DNA from: an uncultured Pelagibacteraceae bacterium
Lineage (GTDB): Bacteria > Pseudomonadota > Alphaproteobacteria > Pelagibacterales > Pelagibacteraceae
Length of the DNA stretch: 46,273 bases
NCBI GenBank assembly: GCA_902593235.1
Contig: CACJHS010000008.1
Coordinates: 1 to 46,273 of the forward strand
Reading direction: 5' to 3'
Below are positions 25,029 through 33,276 of the stretch, piece after piece. A program made the translations under genes and the position numbers. Each line of letters opens with the position of its first letter. Positions within the stretch are counted from its first letter, which is position 1. Under the pieces are notes generated by a model. The model ran no database searches. It saw only the letters and a list, made by a program, of their open reading frames with translations, and was not told where the DNA came from.

Positions 25029-25055
25029 AGGGGGGGTCACGCCTCCCCTTTTTTT
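25029..25055 (+). terminator. Intrinsic terminator-like hairpin after the binding-protein gene
   Basis: An 8-bp stem with one G-U pair (AGGGGGGG with CCTCCCCT) around loop TCACG (25037-25041) is followed by seven T. It is one of the most GC-rich spots of the window. It lies 28 bases after the binding-protein stop and only 14 bases before the first permease ATG. It therefore sits inside the operon and may also mask the permease ribosome-binding region; no other Shine-Dalgarno is obvious there. Confidence 0.85.
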
Positions 25056-25068
25056 ATAAAAAATTCAT

Positions 25069-25968
25069 ATGAGCGTAAAAAAAAAATTCAAGGGACTTTC
25101 TGATAAAGCTGTAGGTTGGCTTTTTATTGGACCAACTGTACTTCTGCTACTGGCTATAAATATTTATCCATTGGTTTATGCAATAAAAATGTCTTTTACA
25201 AATTTTTACGCAAATAAAATTGGAAGAGAACCTCAATTTGTTGGTTTAAAAAATTATATTAAAGTTCTTAATAAAGAAGCGATATGGGAAAAAATGCAAG
25301 TTACAGCAAGCTTTATGTTTTGGACTTTATTACTCCAAGCAATCATAGGTTTAGGTTTAGCTTTACTTCTTAATAGAAAATTTAAAGGTAATGAACTACT
25401 AACCACATTAATTGTTTTACCTATGATGTTGTCACCTGCAGTAGTAGGGGTGTTTTGGACTTATCTTTATAATCCTCAAGTAGGTCTATTTAATTACGTG
25501 GTTAATTTTTTCTATGATTTAGGAAGCTTTGACATGATTGGTTCAAGTACGCTTGCTCCTTGGGCTATTGTTATTGTTGATACATGGATGTGGACACCTT
25601 TTACAATGTTAATTTGCTTAGCAGGTCTAAGATCTGTTCCAAATTATTTATATGAAGCTGCAGAGGTTGATAGAGCAAGCAAATGGCAGCAATTTATATA
25701 TATTACTTTGCCTTCCGTTTTACCATTTTTATTACTAGCTCTACTTTTTAGAGGGATTGAGAATTTCAAAATGTTTGACATGGTTGTTGAGCTAACCTCT
25801 GGTGGTCCTGGCTCTGCAACAGAGCTTGCTTCAATTAACTTAAAAAGAGAAGCATTTGAAAAATGGAAAACAGGTTACAGCTCAGCATTTGCTGTTATTC
25901 TTTTTGTCACCATATTTGGTTTCGGAAATGTCTACGTAAAAGTAATGAACAAAATAAAGGAACGCTGA
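25069..25968 (+). CDS. Sugar ABC transporter permease, MalF/UgpA-like
   Basis: A 299-residue inner-membrane permease with about six transmembrane segments. The first begins around residue 14 (VGWLFIGPTVLLLLAINIYPL). The EAA loop reads YEAAEVDRASKWQQF followed by ITLPSVLP; an arginine replaces the usual glycine of the DGA motif. Its TGA overlaps the next permease start (TGATG). It follows a terminator-like hairpin, so expression probably depends on read-through from the binding-protein gene. Confidence 0.93.
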   Translation: MSVKKKFKGLSDKAVGWLFIGPTVLLLLAINIYPLVYAIKMSFTNFYANKIGREPQFVGLKNYIKVLNKEAIWEKMQVTASFMFWTLLLQAIIGLGLALLLNRKFKGNELLTTLIVLPMMLSPAVVGVFWTYLYNPQVGLFNYVVNFFYDLGSFDMIGSSTLAPWAIVIVDTWMWTPFTMLICLAGLRSVPNYLYEAAEVDRASKWQQFIYITLPSVLPFLLLALLFRGIENFKMFDMVVELTSGGPGSATELASINLKREAFEKWKTGYSSAFAVILFVTIFGFGNVYVKVMNKIKER

Positions 25969-26912
25969 TGGATACCTCTAGATCATATTTGGAACCTTCG
26001 TCTTTTTCAAAAAAAATGGCTGCTGCTATTATCATAGTTTACGCTGTAATTACTTTGATACCAATATCTTGGATGGTAATGACAAGTTTTAAAAATGTTG
26101 ATAGTGCTATTTCATATCCACCTGAAGTTTTGTTTGAACCATCACTAGAGGGATATGTTAACTTATTTACTAATAGATCAAGACAATCACAAGAATACCT
26201 TGATTCATTACCTCCCCCAGAAAATTGGTATGAGGAACTAGTTAGAAGCAGAGAGATGGTTATAACAGGACCATCTAAATTTTTGGGTAGATACTCAAAT
26301 TCTATGATAATTGGATTTGGTTCAACTTTTGCATCTGTATTTTTAGGAGCATTGGCTGCATATGCGTTTTCAAGGTTTAGGGTTCCTTTAAAAGATGATT
26401 TATTATTTTTTATTCTTTCGACCAGGATGTTTCCCCCTATAGCAGTGGCTGTTCCTATATTTATTATGTATAGAAAATTAGGTCTTGGGGATACTCACCT
26501 TGGAATGATCATATTGTATACCGTTGTAAACTTAAGTTTAGCAGTATGGTTATTAAAAGGATTTATGGATGAAATTCCTAAAGAATATGAAGAAGCAGCT
26601 ATGATCGATGGATATTCTAGACTTCAAGCTTTCTTTAAAGTTGTTCTTCCACAAGCAATGACTGGTATAGCTGCAACTGCAATCTTTTGTATGATTTTTT
26701 CATGGAATGAATACGCTTTTGCTGTTTTGCTAACTCAATTCAATGCACAAACAGCCCCACCATTTATTCCTACAATCATTGGTGAAGGTGGTCTTGATTG
26801 GCCAGCAATTGGAGCAGGAACGACTTTATTTCTATTACCTGTTATGATTTTTACAATAATTTTAAGAAAGCATCTTTTAAGAGGTATCACCTTTGGAGCA
26901 GTAAGAAAATAA
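25968..26912 (+). CDS. Sugar ABC transporter permease, MalG-like
   Basis: A 314-residue permease. The start at 25968 is chosen over an upstream in-frame ATG at 25863 because it has an AAAGGA ribosome-binding site, overlaps the previous stop (TGATG) and begins with a normal MalG-like N-terminus (MDTSRSYLEPSSF). After the first membrane segment there is a long polar insertion (about residues 60-105, including LPPPENWYEELVRSRE) that should lie in the periplasm. The EAA loop is YEEAAMIDGYSRLQAF. It ends in a TAATG overlap with a 63-residue small protein. Confidence 0.93.
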   Translation: MDTSRSYLEPSSFSKKMAAAIIIVYAVITLIPISWMVMTSFKNVDSAISYPPEVLFEPSLEGYVNLFTNRSRQSQEYLDSLPPPENWYEELVRSREMVITGPSKFLGRYSNSMIIGFGSTFASVFLGALAAYAFSRFRVPLKDDLLFFILSTRMFPPIAVAVPIFIMYRKLGLGDTHLGMIILYTVVNLSLAVWLLKGFMDEIPKEYEEAAMIDGYSRLQAFFKVVLPQAMTGIAATAIFCMIFSWNEYAFAVLLTQFNAQTAPPFIPTIIGEGGLDWPAIGAGTTLFLLPVMIFTIILRKHLLRGITFGAVRK

Positions 26913-27103
26913 TGCAAGAAGAAAAGTCATTAATGCGAAAAATATTTAGAAGAGTTTATTGGGAAAACTTATCGACGATACTAATTTTAATTGGAGTTTT
27001 CATGTTGTTACAACCGTTTGCAATGTGGATGTTTACTTATTCTTTTATTGTAATTTTAGTAGGAACTATAGGTTTCATAATCACAAGCCACTTTCCGGAT
27101 TAA
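26912..27103 (+). CDS. 63-residue small membrane protein inside the sugar ABC operon
   Basis: A short reading frame between the MalG-like permease and the first ATPase. It starts at an ATG overlapping the permease stop (TAATG) and stops 1 base before the ATPase ATG. The product has a basic N-terminus (RKIFRRVYWEN) and then about 38 hydrophobic residues that can form two transmembrane helices, ending in a short tail. The tight coupling on both sides argues strongly that it is real. Glycerol-type alphaproteobacterial ABC operons also carry a small membrane protein (DUF2160); I cannot tell if this is the same family. It may be an accessory transporter subunit. Confidence 0.8.
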   Translation: MQEEKSLMRKIFRRVYWENLSTILILIGVFMLLQPFAMWMFTYSFIVILVGTIGFIITSHFPD

Positions 27104-27104
27104 T

Positions 27105-28187
27105 ATGTCTCAAATTAAAATAGTAAATTTACAAAAATCATTTGGCGATTTTACTGCAGTTAAAAATTCTAATTTAACAATTAATGATAAAGAGTTCTTT
27201 GTTTTACTTGGACCATCTGGTTGTGGAAAGACTACAACACTTCGAATGATTGCAGGATTAGAATTACCTACATCTGGTGAGATATATCTTGGAGATGAAG
27301 AAGTGGGAATGTTAAGAGCATCAGAAAGAGATATTGCTTTTGTTTTTCAATTATTTGCCCTCTATCCACACATGAATGTAAGAAACAACTTATCTTTTCC
27401 TCTAAAAATGCAGGGTTATAAAAAAAGTGATATCAAAAATCGAGTTGAAGAAGCAGCAAAACTTTTAAGAATTGATCACATTTTAAATTCTAACATTTCC
27501 TCTCTTTCGGGAGGTGATAGACAGCGGGTAGCTTTAGGTAGAGCACTAGTTAGAAGACCAAAAGCATTTTTGATGGACGAGCCATTGGGAACTTTAGATG
27601 CTGAATTTAGAGAATTAATGTGTCTAGAATTAAAAAAACTACATTTAGATATTGGAGCAACTACAGTTTATGTAACTCATGATCAGTTAGAAGCAATGTC
27701 ATTAGCTGACCGAATTGCAGTTATGGATGGTGGTGAAATATTACAAGCTGATGAGCCTAATATTATTTACAATAAACCTAAAACTAAATTTGTGGCCTCA
27801 TTTATAGGATCTCCAGGTATGAACTTTTTTGAAGTTAATGAGGGAATTTCTAAAGATCAATCATTTGTAAATATCGAAGGAGCTAAATTTGATATTCCCA
27901 AACAACTTGAGGAATCAAAAGGAAGTAAAAATTTCTTTGGTATACGTCCAGAAAATTTAACTCTAAACAATAATGAAGGTCTAAAAGGTTCAGTTTTTGG
28001 AGTAGAGTATTTAGGATCAAGAAAAATAATTACAGTTAAAACAAGTTTGGGAGAAATTAAAGTTAAAACAGATATTTCTATTAACGTTAAATTGAATGAA
28101 AATGTGCAGGTTAAACCTTTAAATAATAATATTATTATTTTTGACGGTCAGACGGACAAATCTTTAAATAGTGAGTTTATAAAATAA
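27105..28187 (+). CDS. Sugar ABC transporter ATP-binding protein, first of two
   Basis: A 360-residue ATPase with Walker A GPSGCGKTT (35-43), signature LSGGDRQR, Walker B FLMDEPLGTLD and switch histidine YVTHD. A MalK-like C-terminal domain includes FFGIRPENL. The D-loop segment LGTLDAEFRELM differs from the usual LSNLDAKLR, as in GlpS/GlpT-type paired ATPases. It overlaps the second ATPase by one base (TAATG). The two are only moderately alike and probably form a heterodimer. Confidence 0.93.
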   Translation: MSQIKIVNLQKSFGDFTAVKNSNLTINDKEFFVLLGPSGCGKTTTLRMIAGLELPTSGEIYLGDEEVGMLRASERDIAFVFQLFALYPHMNVRNNLSFPLKMQGYKKSDIKNRVEEAAKLLRIDHILNSNISSLSGGDRQRVALGRALVRRPKAFLMDEPLGTLDAEFRELMCLELKKLHLDIGATTVYVTHDQLEAMSLADRIAVMDGGEILQADEPNIIYNKPKTKFVASFIGSPGMNFFEVNEGISKDQSFVNIEGAKFDIPKQLEESKGSKNFFGIRPENLTLNNNEGLKGSVFGVEYLGSRKIITVKTSLGEIKVKTDISINVKLNENVQVKPLNNNIIIFDGQTDKSLNSEFIK

Positions 28188-29197
28188 TGGCAAAAGTAGA
28201 ATTAAAAAAATTATTTAAAACTTATAATAAAAAAATTAAAGCTTTGGAGGATATAAATCTTACAATTGAAGATGGTCAATTTTTTGTATTACTGGGTCCA
28301 TCTGGTGCCGGAAAAACTACAACACTTAGATGTATAGCTGGTTTAGAAAAAATTGATTCTGGCGATGTATTATTTAACGATGAAAATATAACTCATGATC
28401 AACCTGCTTCAAGAGATGTGTCTTTTGTTTTTCAACAATACTCTCTTTATCCTCATTATACTGTTTATGAAAATCTTGCTTTTCCTTTGAGGTCTCCAAT
28501 GAGAAAACTTCCTGATGAAGAAATAAAAAATAAAGTAGAGAAAATTGCTGAAATGCTCAAAATTACAAACAAATTAAAAAATAAAGCAACTGAACTTTCT
28601 GGTGGAGAAATGCAAAGGGTAGCTATTGGTAGAGCTCTAGTTCGTGAACCAAATATTTATTTAATGGATGAGCCACTTTCCTCATTAGATGCTAAACTAA
28701 GAGAAACTCTAAGAGTTGAATTAAAAAATATTCAATTAAATCTAAATGCTACTATATTGTATGTTACACATGATCAGGCTGAAGCAACAACATTGGCAGA
28801 TAAAATTGGAGTTTTAAAAGAAGGCAAAATTGTTCAAATTGGAACTCCTGAAGAAATTTATGAAAATCCAAATTCAATTTATGTGTCCCAAAGATTGGGG
28901 TCACCAAAAATAAATATTTTACCTGGTTCTTTATTTAAACTAGATAACAACATACCAAAAATTGGACTTAGACCAGAAAATATAGAGTTAGGTGATGGAC
29001 CATACGAAGGAAGAGTTATCTCTATAGAAAATTTAGGTTCAGAGACTGTGGTAGCTATTAATTTTCAAGACAATGAAATATTAGCTTCAATTCAGGGTAG
29101 CTATAAGTCATCAATTAATGAAAAAATTAATTTTGACATTAATACGAATAAAGTTTTAAAATTTGACAACGGAGACCAAAGGATACATGAGCGTTAA
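28187..29197 (+). CDS. Sugar ABC transporter ATP-binding protein, second of two
   Basis: A 336-residue ATPase with Walker A GPSGAGKTT, signature LSGGEMQR, Walker B YLMDEPLSSLDAKLR and YVTHDQAEA. The C-terminal domain is shorter than in its partner but retains IGLRPENIELG. It probably pairs with the product of 27105-28187 on the two permeases. Its last 11 bases overlap the DhaL start at 29187, so transporter and kinase genes are one transcription unit. Confidence 0.93.
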   Translation: MAKVELKKLFKTYNKKIKALEDINLTIEDGQFFVLLGPSGAGKTTTLRCIAGLEKIDSGDVLFNDENITHDQPASRDVSFVFQQYSLYPHYTVYENLAFPLRSPMRKLPDEEIKNKVEKIAEMLKITNKLKNKATELSGGEMQRVAIGRALVREPNIYLMDEPLSSLDAKLRETLRVELKNIQLNLNATILYVTHDQAEATTLADKIGVLKEGKIVQIGTPEEIYENPNSIYVSQRLGSPKINILPGSLFKLDNNIPKIGLRPENIELGDGPYEGRVISIENLGSETVVAINFQDNEILASIQGSYKSSINEKINFDINTNKVLKFDNGDQRIHER

Positions 29198-29816
29198 TTT
29201 TTTAATTTCTCAAGCAAAAAATATTCAAATAGTTATTGATCAAAATGCAGCAGAAATTGAAGCACTAGATCAAAATATTGGAGATGGGGATCATATATTT
29301 AATGTGCAAAGAGGTCTTAAGTTAGTAGTTGAGCTTGAAGATGATATTAAAAACTTACCCTTACAAAAAGGTTTAAATATGATTGCTATGAAAGTCTTGT
29401 CAGGTATTGGTGGCTCTTCTGGAGCTTTGTTTGGAACTTTCTTTATGTCTATGGCTAAAACACCAGATCTAGATAAAGATATAGATTTTAAAAAAGCATG
29501 TGAAATGGTTATAACGGGAATTAATGCAATGAAGGAAAGAGGAAAAGCTGATGTTGGAGAAAAAACAATGATGGATGTTTTAATTCCAGTATCAGAAAAA
29601 CTTAATGAATTAAAAAGTGGTAATACGGATATGAAAGAAGGTTTAAGTGAGATAACAAAAATTGCTGAAGATAGAATGTTAGCAACAAAAGACATGCTTG
29701 CTACCAAAGGTAGAGCTTCATTTTTAGGAGAACGTGCCAAAGGTCATATAGATCCAGGAGCTCGTTCATCACAACTTATAATCGATACAATATGCAAATC
29801 ACTAATTAATAAATAG
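29187..29816 (+). CDS. dhaL: Dihydroxyacetone kinase-like nucleotide-binding subunit DhaL
   Basis: A 209-residue all-helical DhaL-type protein that binds ADP/ATP. The Mg2+-binding aspartates are Asp28, Asp33 and Asp35 in LDQNIGDGDH. The nucleotide loop GGSSGALFGTFF and the segment GKADVGEKTMMDVL are characteristic, as is RASFLGERAKGHIDPGA. The start at 29187 has an AAGGA ribosome-binding site and overlaps the ATPase end by 11 bases; an upstream in-frame codon would lie inside the ATPase. With DhaK it should phosphorylate dihydroxyacetone or a related ketose such as erythrulose, with either ATP or a phosphotransferase protein as donor. Confidence 0.9.
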   Translation: MSVNFLISQAKNIQIVIDQNAAEIEALDQNIGDGDHIFNVQRGLKLVVELEDDIKNLPLQKGLNMIAMKVLSGIGGSSGALFGTFFMSMAKTPDLDKDIDFKKACEMVITGINAMKERGKADVGEKTMMDVLIPVSEKLNELKSGNTDMKEGLSEITKIAEDRMLATKDMLATKGRASFLGERAKGHIDPGARSSQLIIDTICKSLINK

Positions 29817-29824
29817 GAGGAAAT

Positions 29825-30817
29825 ATGAAAAAATTTATAAATAATGTTGATGATTTTTTAAAAGAAAGTCTTAATGGATTTGGTAAAGCGCATAGCGAAA
29901 TAATTAAAGTAAATTTTGAGCCAAACTTCATTTCTAGAAAGACAAAAACTAAAGAAGGAAAAGTATCTTTAATTTCAGGTGGAGGAAGTGGACATGAACC
30001 GATGCACGGTGGTTTTGTTGGTCATGGAATGCTAGATGCAGCATGTCCAGGTTTTGTTTTTTCTGCACCTACTCCAGATCAAATGCAAGCTGCTGCTGAA
30101 CATGTGGATAGTGGAGCTGGTGTTTTGTTCATAGTTAAAAATTATTCTGGAGATATTATGAATTTTCAAATGGGTGCAGAAATGTACTCAGGTAAAAATG
30201 ATAGCATCATTACTAATGACGATGTCGCTGTTGAAGACTCTACGTTCACAACTGGTAGAAGAGGTGTGGCTGCAACAGTTTTGGTTGAAAAAATTGTTGG
30301 ATCACTTGCTGAGAATGGAGGTTCTTTAGAAGAATGTAAAAAACTTGGTGAAAAAGTAAATAAAAACTCAGGAACTATGGGTGTTGCTTTTACTAGTTGC
30401 ACAGTTCCTGCTGCAGGAAAACCAACTTTTGATATTGGAAATGATGAGATGGAATTTGGAGTAGGTATACACGGTGAACCTGGAAGAAAGAGAGAAAAAA
30501 TTCAACCATCAAAAACAATAGTCAAAAATATGTTGGAAGCTATACTTGATGATTTAAAACCACAAAAAAATGAAAAGACTCTTCTATTTGTAAATGGTAT
30601 GGGCGGAACTCCTCTTACTGAATTGTATTTAGTATACGATGATGCTTGTGAAATTTTAAAATCTAAAGGTATTGAAATCACAAGAAGTTTAGTTGGTAAT
30701 TATTGTACATCACTTGAAATGCAAGGAGCATCTATAACACTCCTAAAATGTGATGAAGAAATTTTAAAAAATTGGGATGCACCTGTTCATACTGCAGCTA
30801 TGCGATGGGGTATGTAA
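29825..30817 (+). CDS. dhaK: Dihydroxyacetone kinase-like substrate-binding subunit DhaK
   Basis: A 330-residue DhaK-type protein. The substrate-binding residues match E. coli DhaK: His57 in GGGSGHEP, Asp110 in NYSGD, and the covalent-binding His216 in GVGIHGEPGR. Domain order is normal, and the second domain ends with WDAPVHTAAMRWGM. A consensus AGGAGG precedes the ATG by 5 bases. No phosphotransferase subunit DhaM is nearby. The operon link to a sugar ABC transporter suggests a triose or tetrose ketose substrate formed from the imported compound. Confidence 0.91.
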   Translation: MKKFINNVDDFLKESLNGFGKAHSEIIKVNFEPNFISRKTKTKEGKVSLISGGGSGHEPMHGGFVGHGMLDAACPGFVFSAPTPDQMQAAAEHVDSGAGVLFIVKNYSGDIMNFQMGAEMYSGKNDSIITNDDVAVEDSTFTTGRRGVAATVLVEKIVGSLAENGGSLEECKKLGEKVNKNSGTMGVAFTSCTVPAAGKPTFDIGNDEMEFGVGIHGEPGRKREKIQPSKTIVKNMLEAILDDLKPQKNEKTLLFVNGMGGTPLTELYLVYDDACEILKSKGIEITRSLVGNYCTSLEMQGASITLLKCDEEILKNWDAPVHTAAMRWGM

Positions 30818-30876
30818 AAAGTAATTTACATTTTTAATTAATTTTCGTATTAGAAAGTCCTTATTAAAACTTAACT

Positions 30877-31842
30877 ATGAGTAGTAAAAAAAAAATTTTA
30901 ATTATTCAGCCTATTCACACTGCGGGTATAAAATTATTAGAAGATAATTCTGATTATGAATTTGAAATAGTAGAAAATACAGATAATGAATTTTTAAAAT
31001 CCAAGATAAAGGATTGTGATGGTATTTCTATCAGGACTGCAAAACTTACTGGTGAAGTTATAGAAGGTTCAACTAAATTAAAAATTATTTCAAGACATGG
31101 TGTTGGTTATGACAATATAGACTTAGAGAGTACTAAAAAAAATAATATCACTCTTGCGATTACAGCAACTGCAAATGCAGTAGCAGTAGCTGAACATGTG
31201 ATGTTTATGCTGCTAAATATTTCTAAAAAAGGAAATATGTATGATGAAACTGTTAAAAGCGGCAAATTCAATGATCGAAATAAATTGCCCAAAACAGTTG
31301 AATTGTGGAATAAAAATATATTGATTGCTGGGTTTGGTCGTATTGGACAAGCGTTGATAAAAAGATGTCATGGATTTGAAATGAAAGTTTTTGTTTATGA
31401 TCCATTTGTATCTAAAGAAATGATTGAAAAGCATGGCGGTATAAAAGTCGATAATTTAGAGGAAGCCTCAAAAGACATGGACGCAATATCTCTCCATGTG
31501 CCACTTAATGAAAAAACTAAAAATATTATCAATTATGACTTGCTGAAAAATATGAAAAAAAATTGCATTATAATTAATGCTGCAAGAGGTGGAGTTATAA
31601 ATGAAATTGATCTAGATAAAGCTTTAAATGAAAATTTAATTCTTGGAGCTGGTTTAGATGTTTTTGAAATTGAGCCACCTGATCCAAACAATCCTTTGCT
31701 TAAAAATAATAAAGTGTTTTTAAGCCCACACACTGCTGCATTCACTGAGGAATGCATGACAAGAATGGGAAAAGAAACTATTCAAAATATTATTGATTTT
31801 TTTGATAAAAAGTTGGAAAAATCAAAGACTGTAAAATTATAA
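30877..31842 (+). CDS. D-isomer-specific 2-hydroxyacid dehydrogenase
   Basis: A 321-residue NAD-dependent dehydrogenase of the phosphoglycerate/glycerate/hydroxypyruvate family. Visible are SRHGVGYDNIDL, the Rossmann motif FGRIGQ, VYDPF, NAARGGVINE with the catalytic arginine, AGLDVFEIEPP with the catalytic glutamate, and SPHTAAFT with the catalytic histidine. There is no ACT domain, so it is not a full-length SerA. It follows dhaK after 59 bases and probably reduces a 2-keto acid made in the same pathway. The exact acid is not known. Confidence 0.9.
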   Translation: MSSKKKILIIQPIHTAGIKLLEDNSDYEFEIVENTDNEFLKSKIKDCDGISIRTAKLTGEVIEGSTKLKIISRHGVGYDNIDLESTKKNNITLAITATANAVAVAEHVMFMLLNISKKGNMYDETVKSGKFNDRNKLPKTVELWNKNILIAGFGRIGQALIKRCHGFEMKVFVYDPFVSKEMIEKHGGIKVDNLEEASKDMDAISLHVPLNEKTKNIINYDLLKNMKKNCIIINAARGGVINEIDLDKALNENLILGAGLDVFEIEPPDPNNPLLKNNKVFLSPHTAAFTEECMTRMGKETIQNIIDFFDKKLEKSKTVKL

Positions 31843-32343
31843 ATGAAAATTAATTTCAAGAATTTTGGTTTTTTAGAGTTTTTAGTATCTGCATCAGCAA
31901 TATTTGTAGTTGGAATGTTAATTTGGACAGCAAGTACAAGACCAGCAGTTGAAGCTAAAGCAAATTTAGTAAAAGAAAATCACAACAAAGTCGTTGATCT
32001 AATTAATGATGAAATTAATAAATGTGGAAACAACGATGAAGGTAAATTCACTGTTTGGGGCGATCCATGTAATGGTGAATGGATAGCTGATAAAGTTGTT
32101 AATTATATCAATGAAAATTTAAAAATAGAAAATCCATTTTCTGATGACTCAAAAGTAAAAACTGATCCAGATCCAAGAATAAAAGCTGAAGGTAAAGCTG
32201 GTCAAGCAGTTGAAATGGGAGTGATCTTTGTTATGTCTTCAAATTTTTTACCTGATCCTGGTTCTGAATGGATTGTTGGTACTTGTTTCAAATCTCCTTG
32301 TGTTGCAGCAGGAAACAACGAACTTACTTCTATTTATAGATAA
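31843..32343 (+). CDS. Membrane-anchored secreted protein of unknown function, pilin-like N-terminus
   Basis: A 166-residue protein starting immediately after the dehydrogenase stop (TAA then ATG). The N-terminus has a short basic leader, then FGFLEFLVSASAIFVVGMLIW, a single membrane helix, then a polar domain. This recalls type IV pilin-like proteins (hydrophobic helix with an early glutamate, then an amphipathic helix), but the glutamate and cleavage-site spacing are not canonical. The polar domain has four cysteines in two local groups (CGNNDEGKFTVWGDPC and GTCFKSPC) that could form disulfides in the periplasm. I recognise no family, and its place in a sugar operon is unexplained. Confidence 0.7.
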   Translation: MKINFKNFGFLEFLVSASAIFVVGMLIWTASTRPAVEAKANLVKENHNKVVDLINDEINKCGNNDEGKFTVWGDPCNGEWIADKVVNYINENLKIENPFSDDSKVKTDPDPRIKAEGKAGQAVEMGVIFVMSSNFLPDPGSEWIVGTCFKSPCVAAGNNELTSIYR

Positions 32344-33246
32344 TCAATTTTTATATATCTCTATATTGCTGCTATTTAAGGTTTCAGTTAAATATTTATA
32401 ACCAATCTTTGCATATTCAAAAGGATTGGCTTTTGCTGGGTCTTGCTCAGCTTCAACTACCAACCAGCCTGAATATTTTTTTTCTTTTAATACATCAAAT
32501 AATGGTTTGTAATCAATGCAACCATCACCAGGTACTGTAAAAGCACCCTCTAAAAAAGCTCCTCTAAAACTTAAATCTTTTTTCAAAGATTTTTCTAAAA
32601 CATCTTTTCTAATATCTTTGCAGTGCATATGAATAAGTCTTTCACTGAAATCTTTTAAAATTTTTAGAGAATTACCCTGAGCAAATAACATATGGCCAGT
32701 GTCTAAAGTAAGTTTAACACTATCATCGGTATTTTCTAACAATCTTATGGTATCTTCCTCAGTTTCTATAACAGTTCCCATGTGATGATGGTAAGCAAGA
32801 GGCATTCCTTCATCTTCTAAATATTTTCCCATTTCAGAAATTTTTGAATAGTATTCTTTAGCTTCATCAAGATCCATCTTTGGTCTTGTAGAAAGTTTTC
32901 TATTTGGATCTCCTTGAATTGAACCTGAAACTTCAGCAAAAACCATACAAGGTGAGTTGCAGTCTTTAAATAATTTTAGCTGATCTTGAATTAAATTTTT
33001 TTCCTCAATAACGTTATTTTTTCTTAAATTTGCTCCATACCAACCTGAACAAAGATTTAAATTGAACTCTTTTAATTTAGGAATTAACTCTTCAGATGTT
33101 TTAGGAAATTTTCCTCCAGACTCAATTCCAATAAAACCTGCCTGACTTGCTTCTGATAAGCATTGTTCTAAAGAAGTATCACCCCCTAGTTCTGGCATGT
33201 CATCATTACTCCATGCGATCGGTGCTATTCCTAATTTTACTGACAT
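32344..33246 (-). CDS. iolE: Myo-inosose-2 dehydratase IolE
   Basis: A 300-residue TIM-barrel protein of the xylose isomerase-like family. The N-terminus GIAPIAWSNDDMPELGG followed by TSLEQCLSEASQAGFIGIESGGKFP is diagnostic of IolE. Metal-site strands are LAYHHHMGTVI, LTLDTGHMLFAQG, HMHCKDIRK and LVVEAEQDP. It dehydrates scyllo-inosose to the trione that IolD then hydrolyses. It is transcribed alone on the minus strand, divergent from the two oxidoreductases at 33277 and 34401. Its stop directly abuts the end of the convergent unknown gene. Confidence 0.93.
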   Translation of the reverse strand: MSVKLGIAPIAWSNDDMPELGGDTSLEQCLSEASQAGFIGIESGGKFPKTSEELIPKLKEFNLNLCSGWYGANLRKNNVIEEKNLIQDQLKLFKDCNSPCMVFAEVSGSIQGDPNRKLSTRPKMDLDEAKEYYSKISEMGKYLEDEGMPLAYHHHMGTVIETEEDTIRLLENTDDSVKLTLDTGHMLFAQGNSLKILKDFSERLIHMHCKDIRKDVLEKSLKKDLSFRGAFLEGAFTVPGDGCIDYKPLFDVLKEKKYSGWLVVEAEQDPAKANPFEYAKIGYKYLTETLNSSNIEIYKN

Positions 33247-33276
33247 AAATAAGTCTTATATATATAAGTTTTAAAA

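Noticed and set aside
23696..29197. Naming the two-ATPase transporter as the glycerol system GlpSTPQV
   Set aside because: Gene order is similar but the binding protein is well over 100 residues shorter than GlpV and gene order differs, so glycerol is not supported.
29291..29740. 149-codon open frame antisense to dhaL
   Set aside because: It is entirely covered by a clear DhaL sequence with intact motifs on the other strand and has no promoter or ribosome-binding site of its own.
31107..31757. Several 60-75 codon frames antisense to the 2-hydroxyacid dehydrogenase
   Set aside because: All lie within a gene whose catalytic residues are intact; none has start signals.
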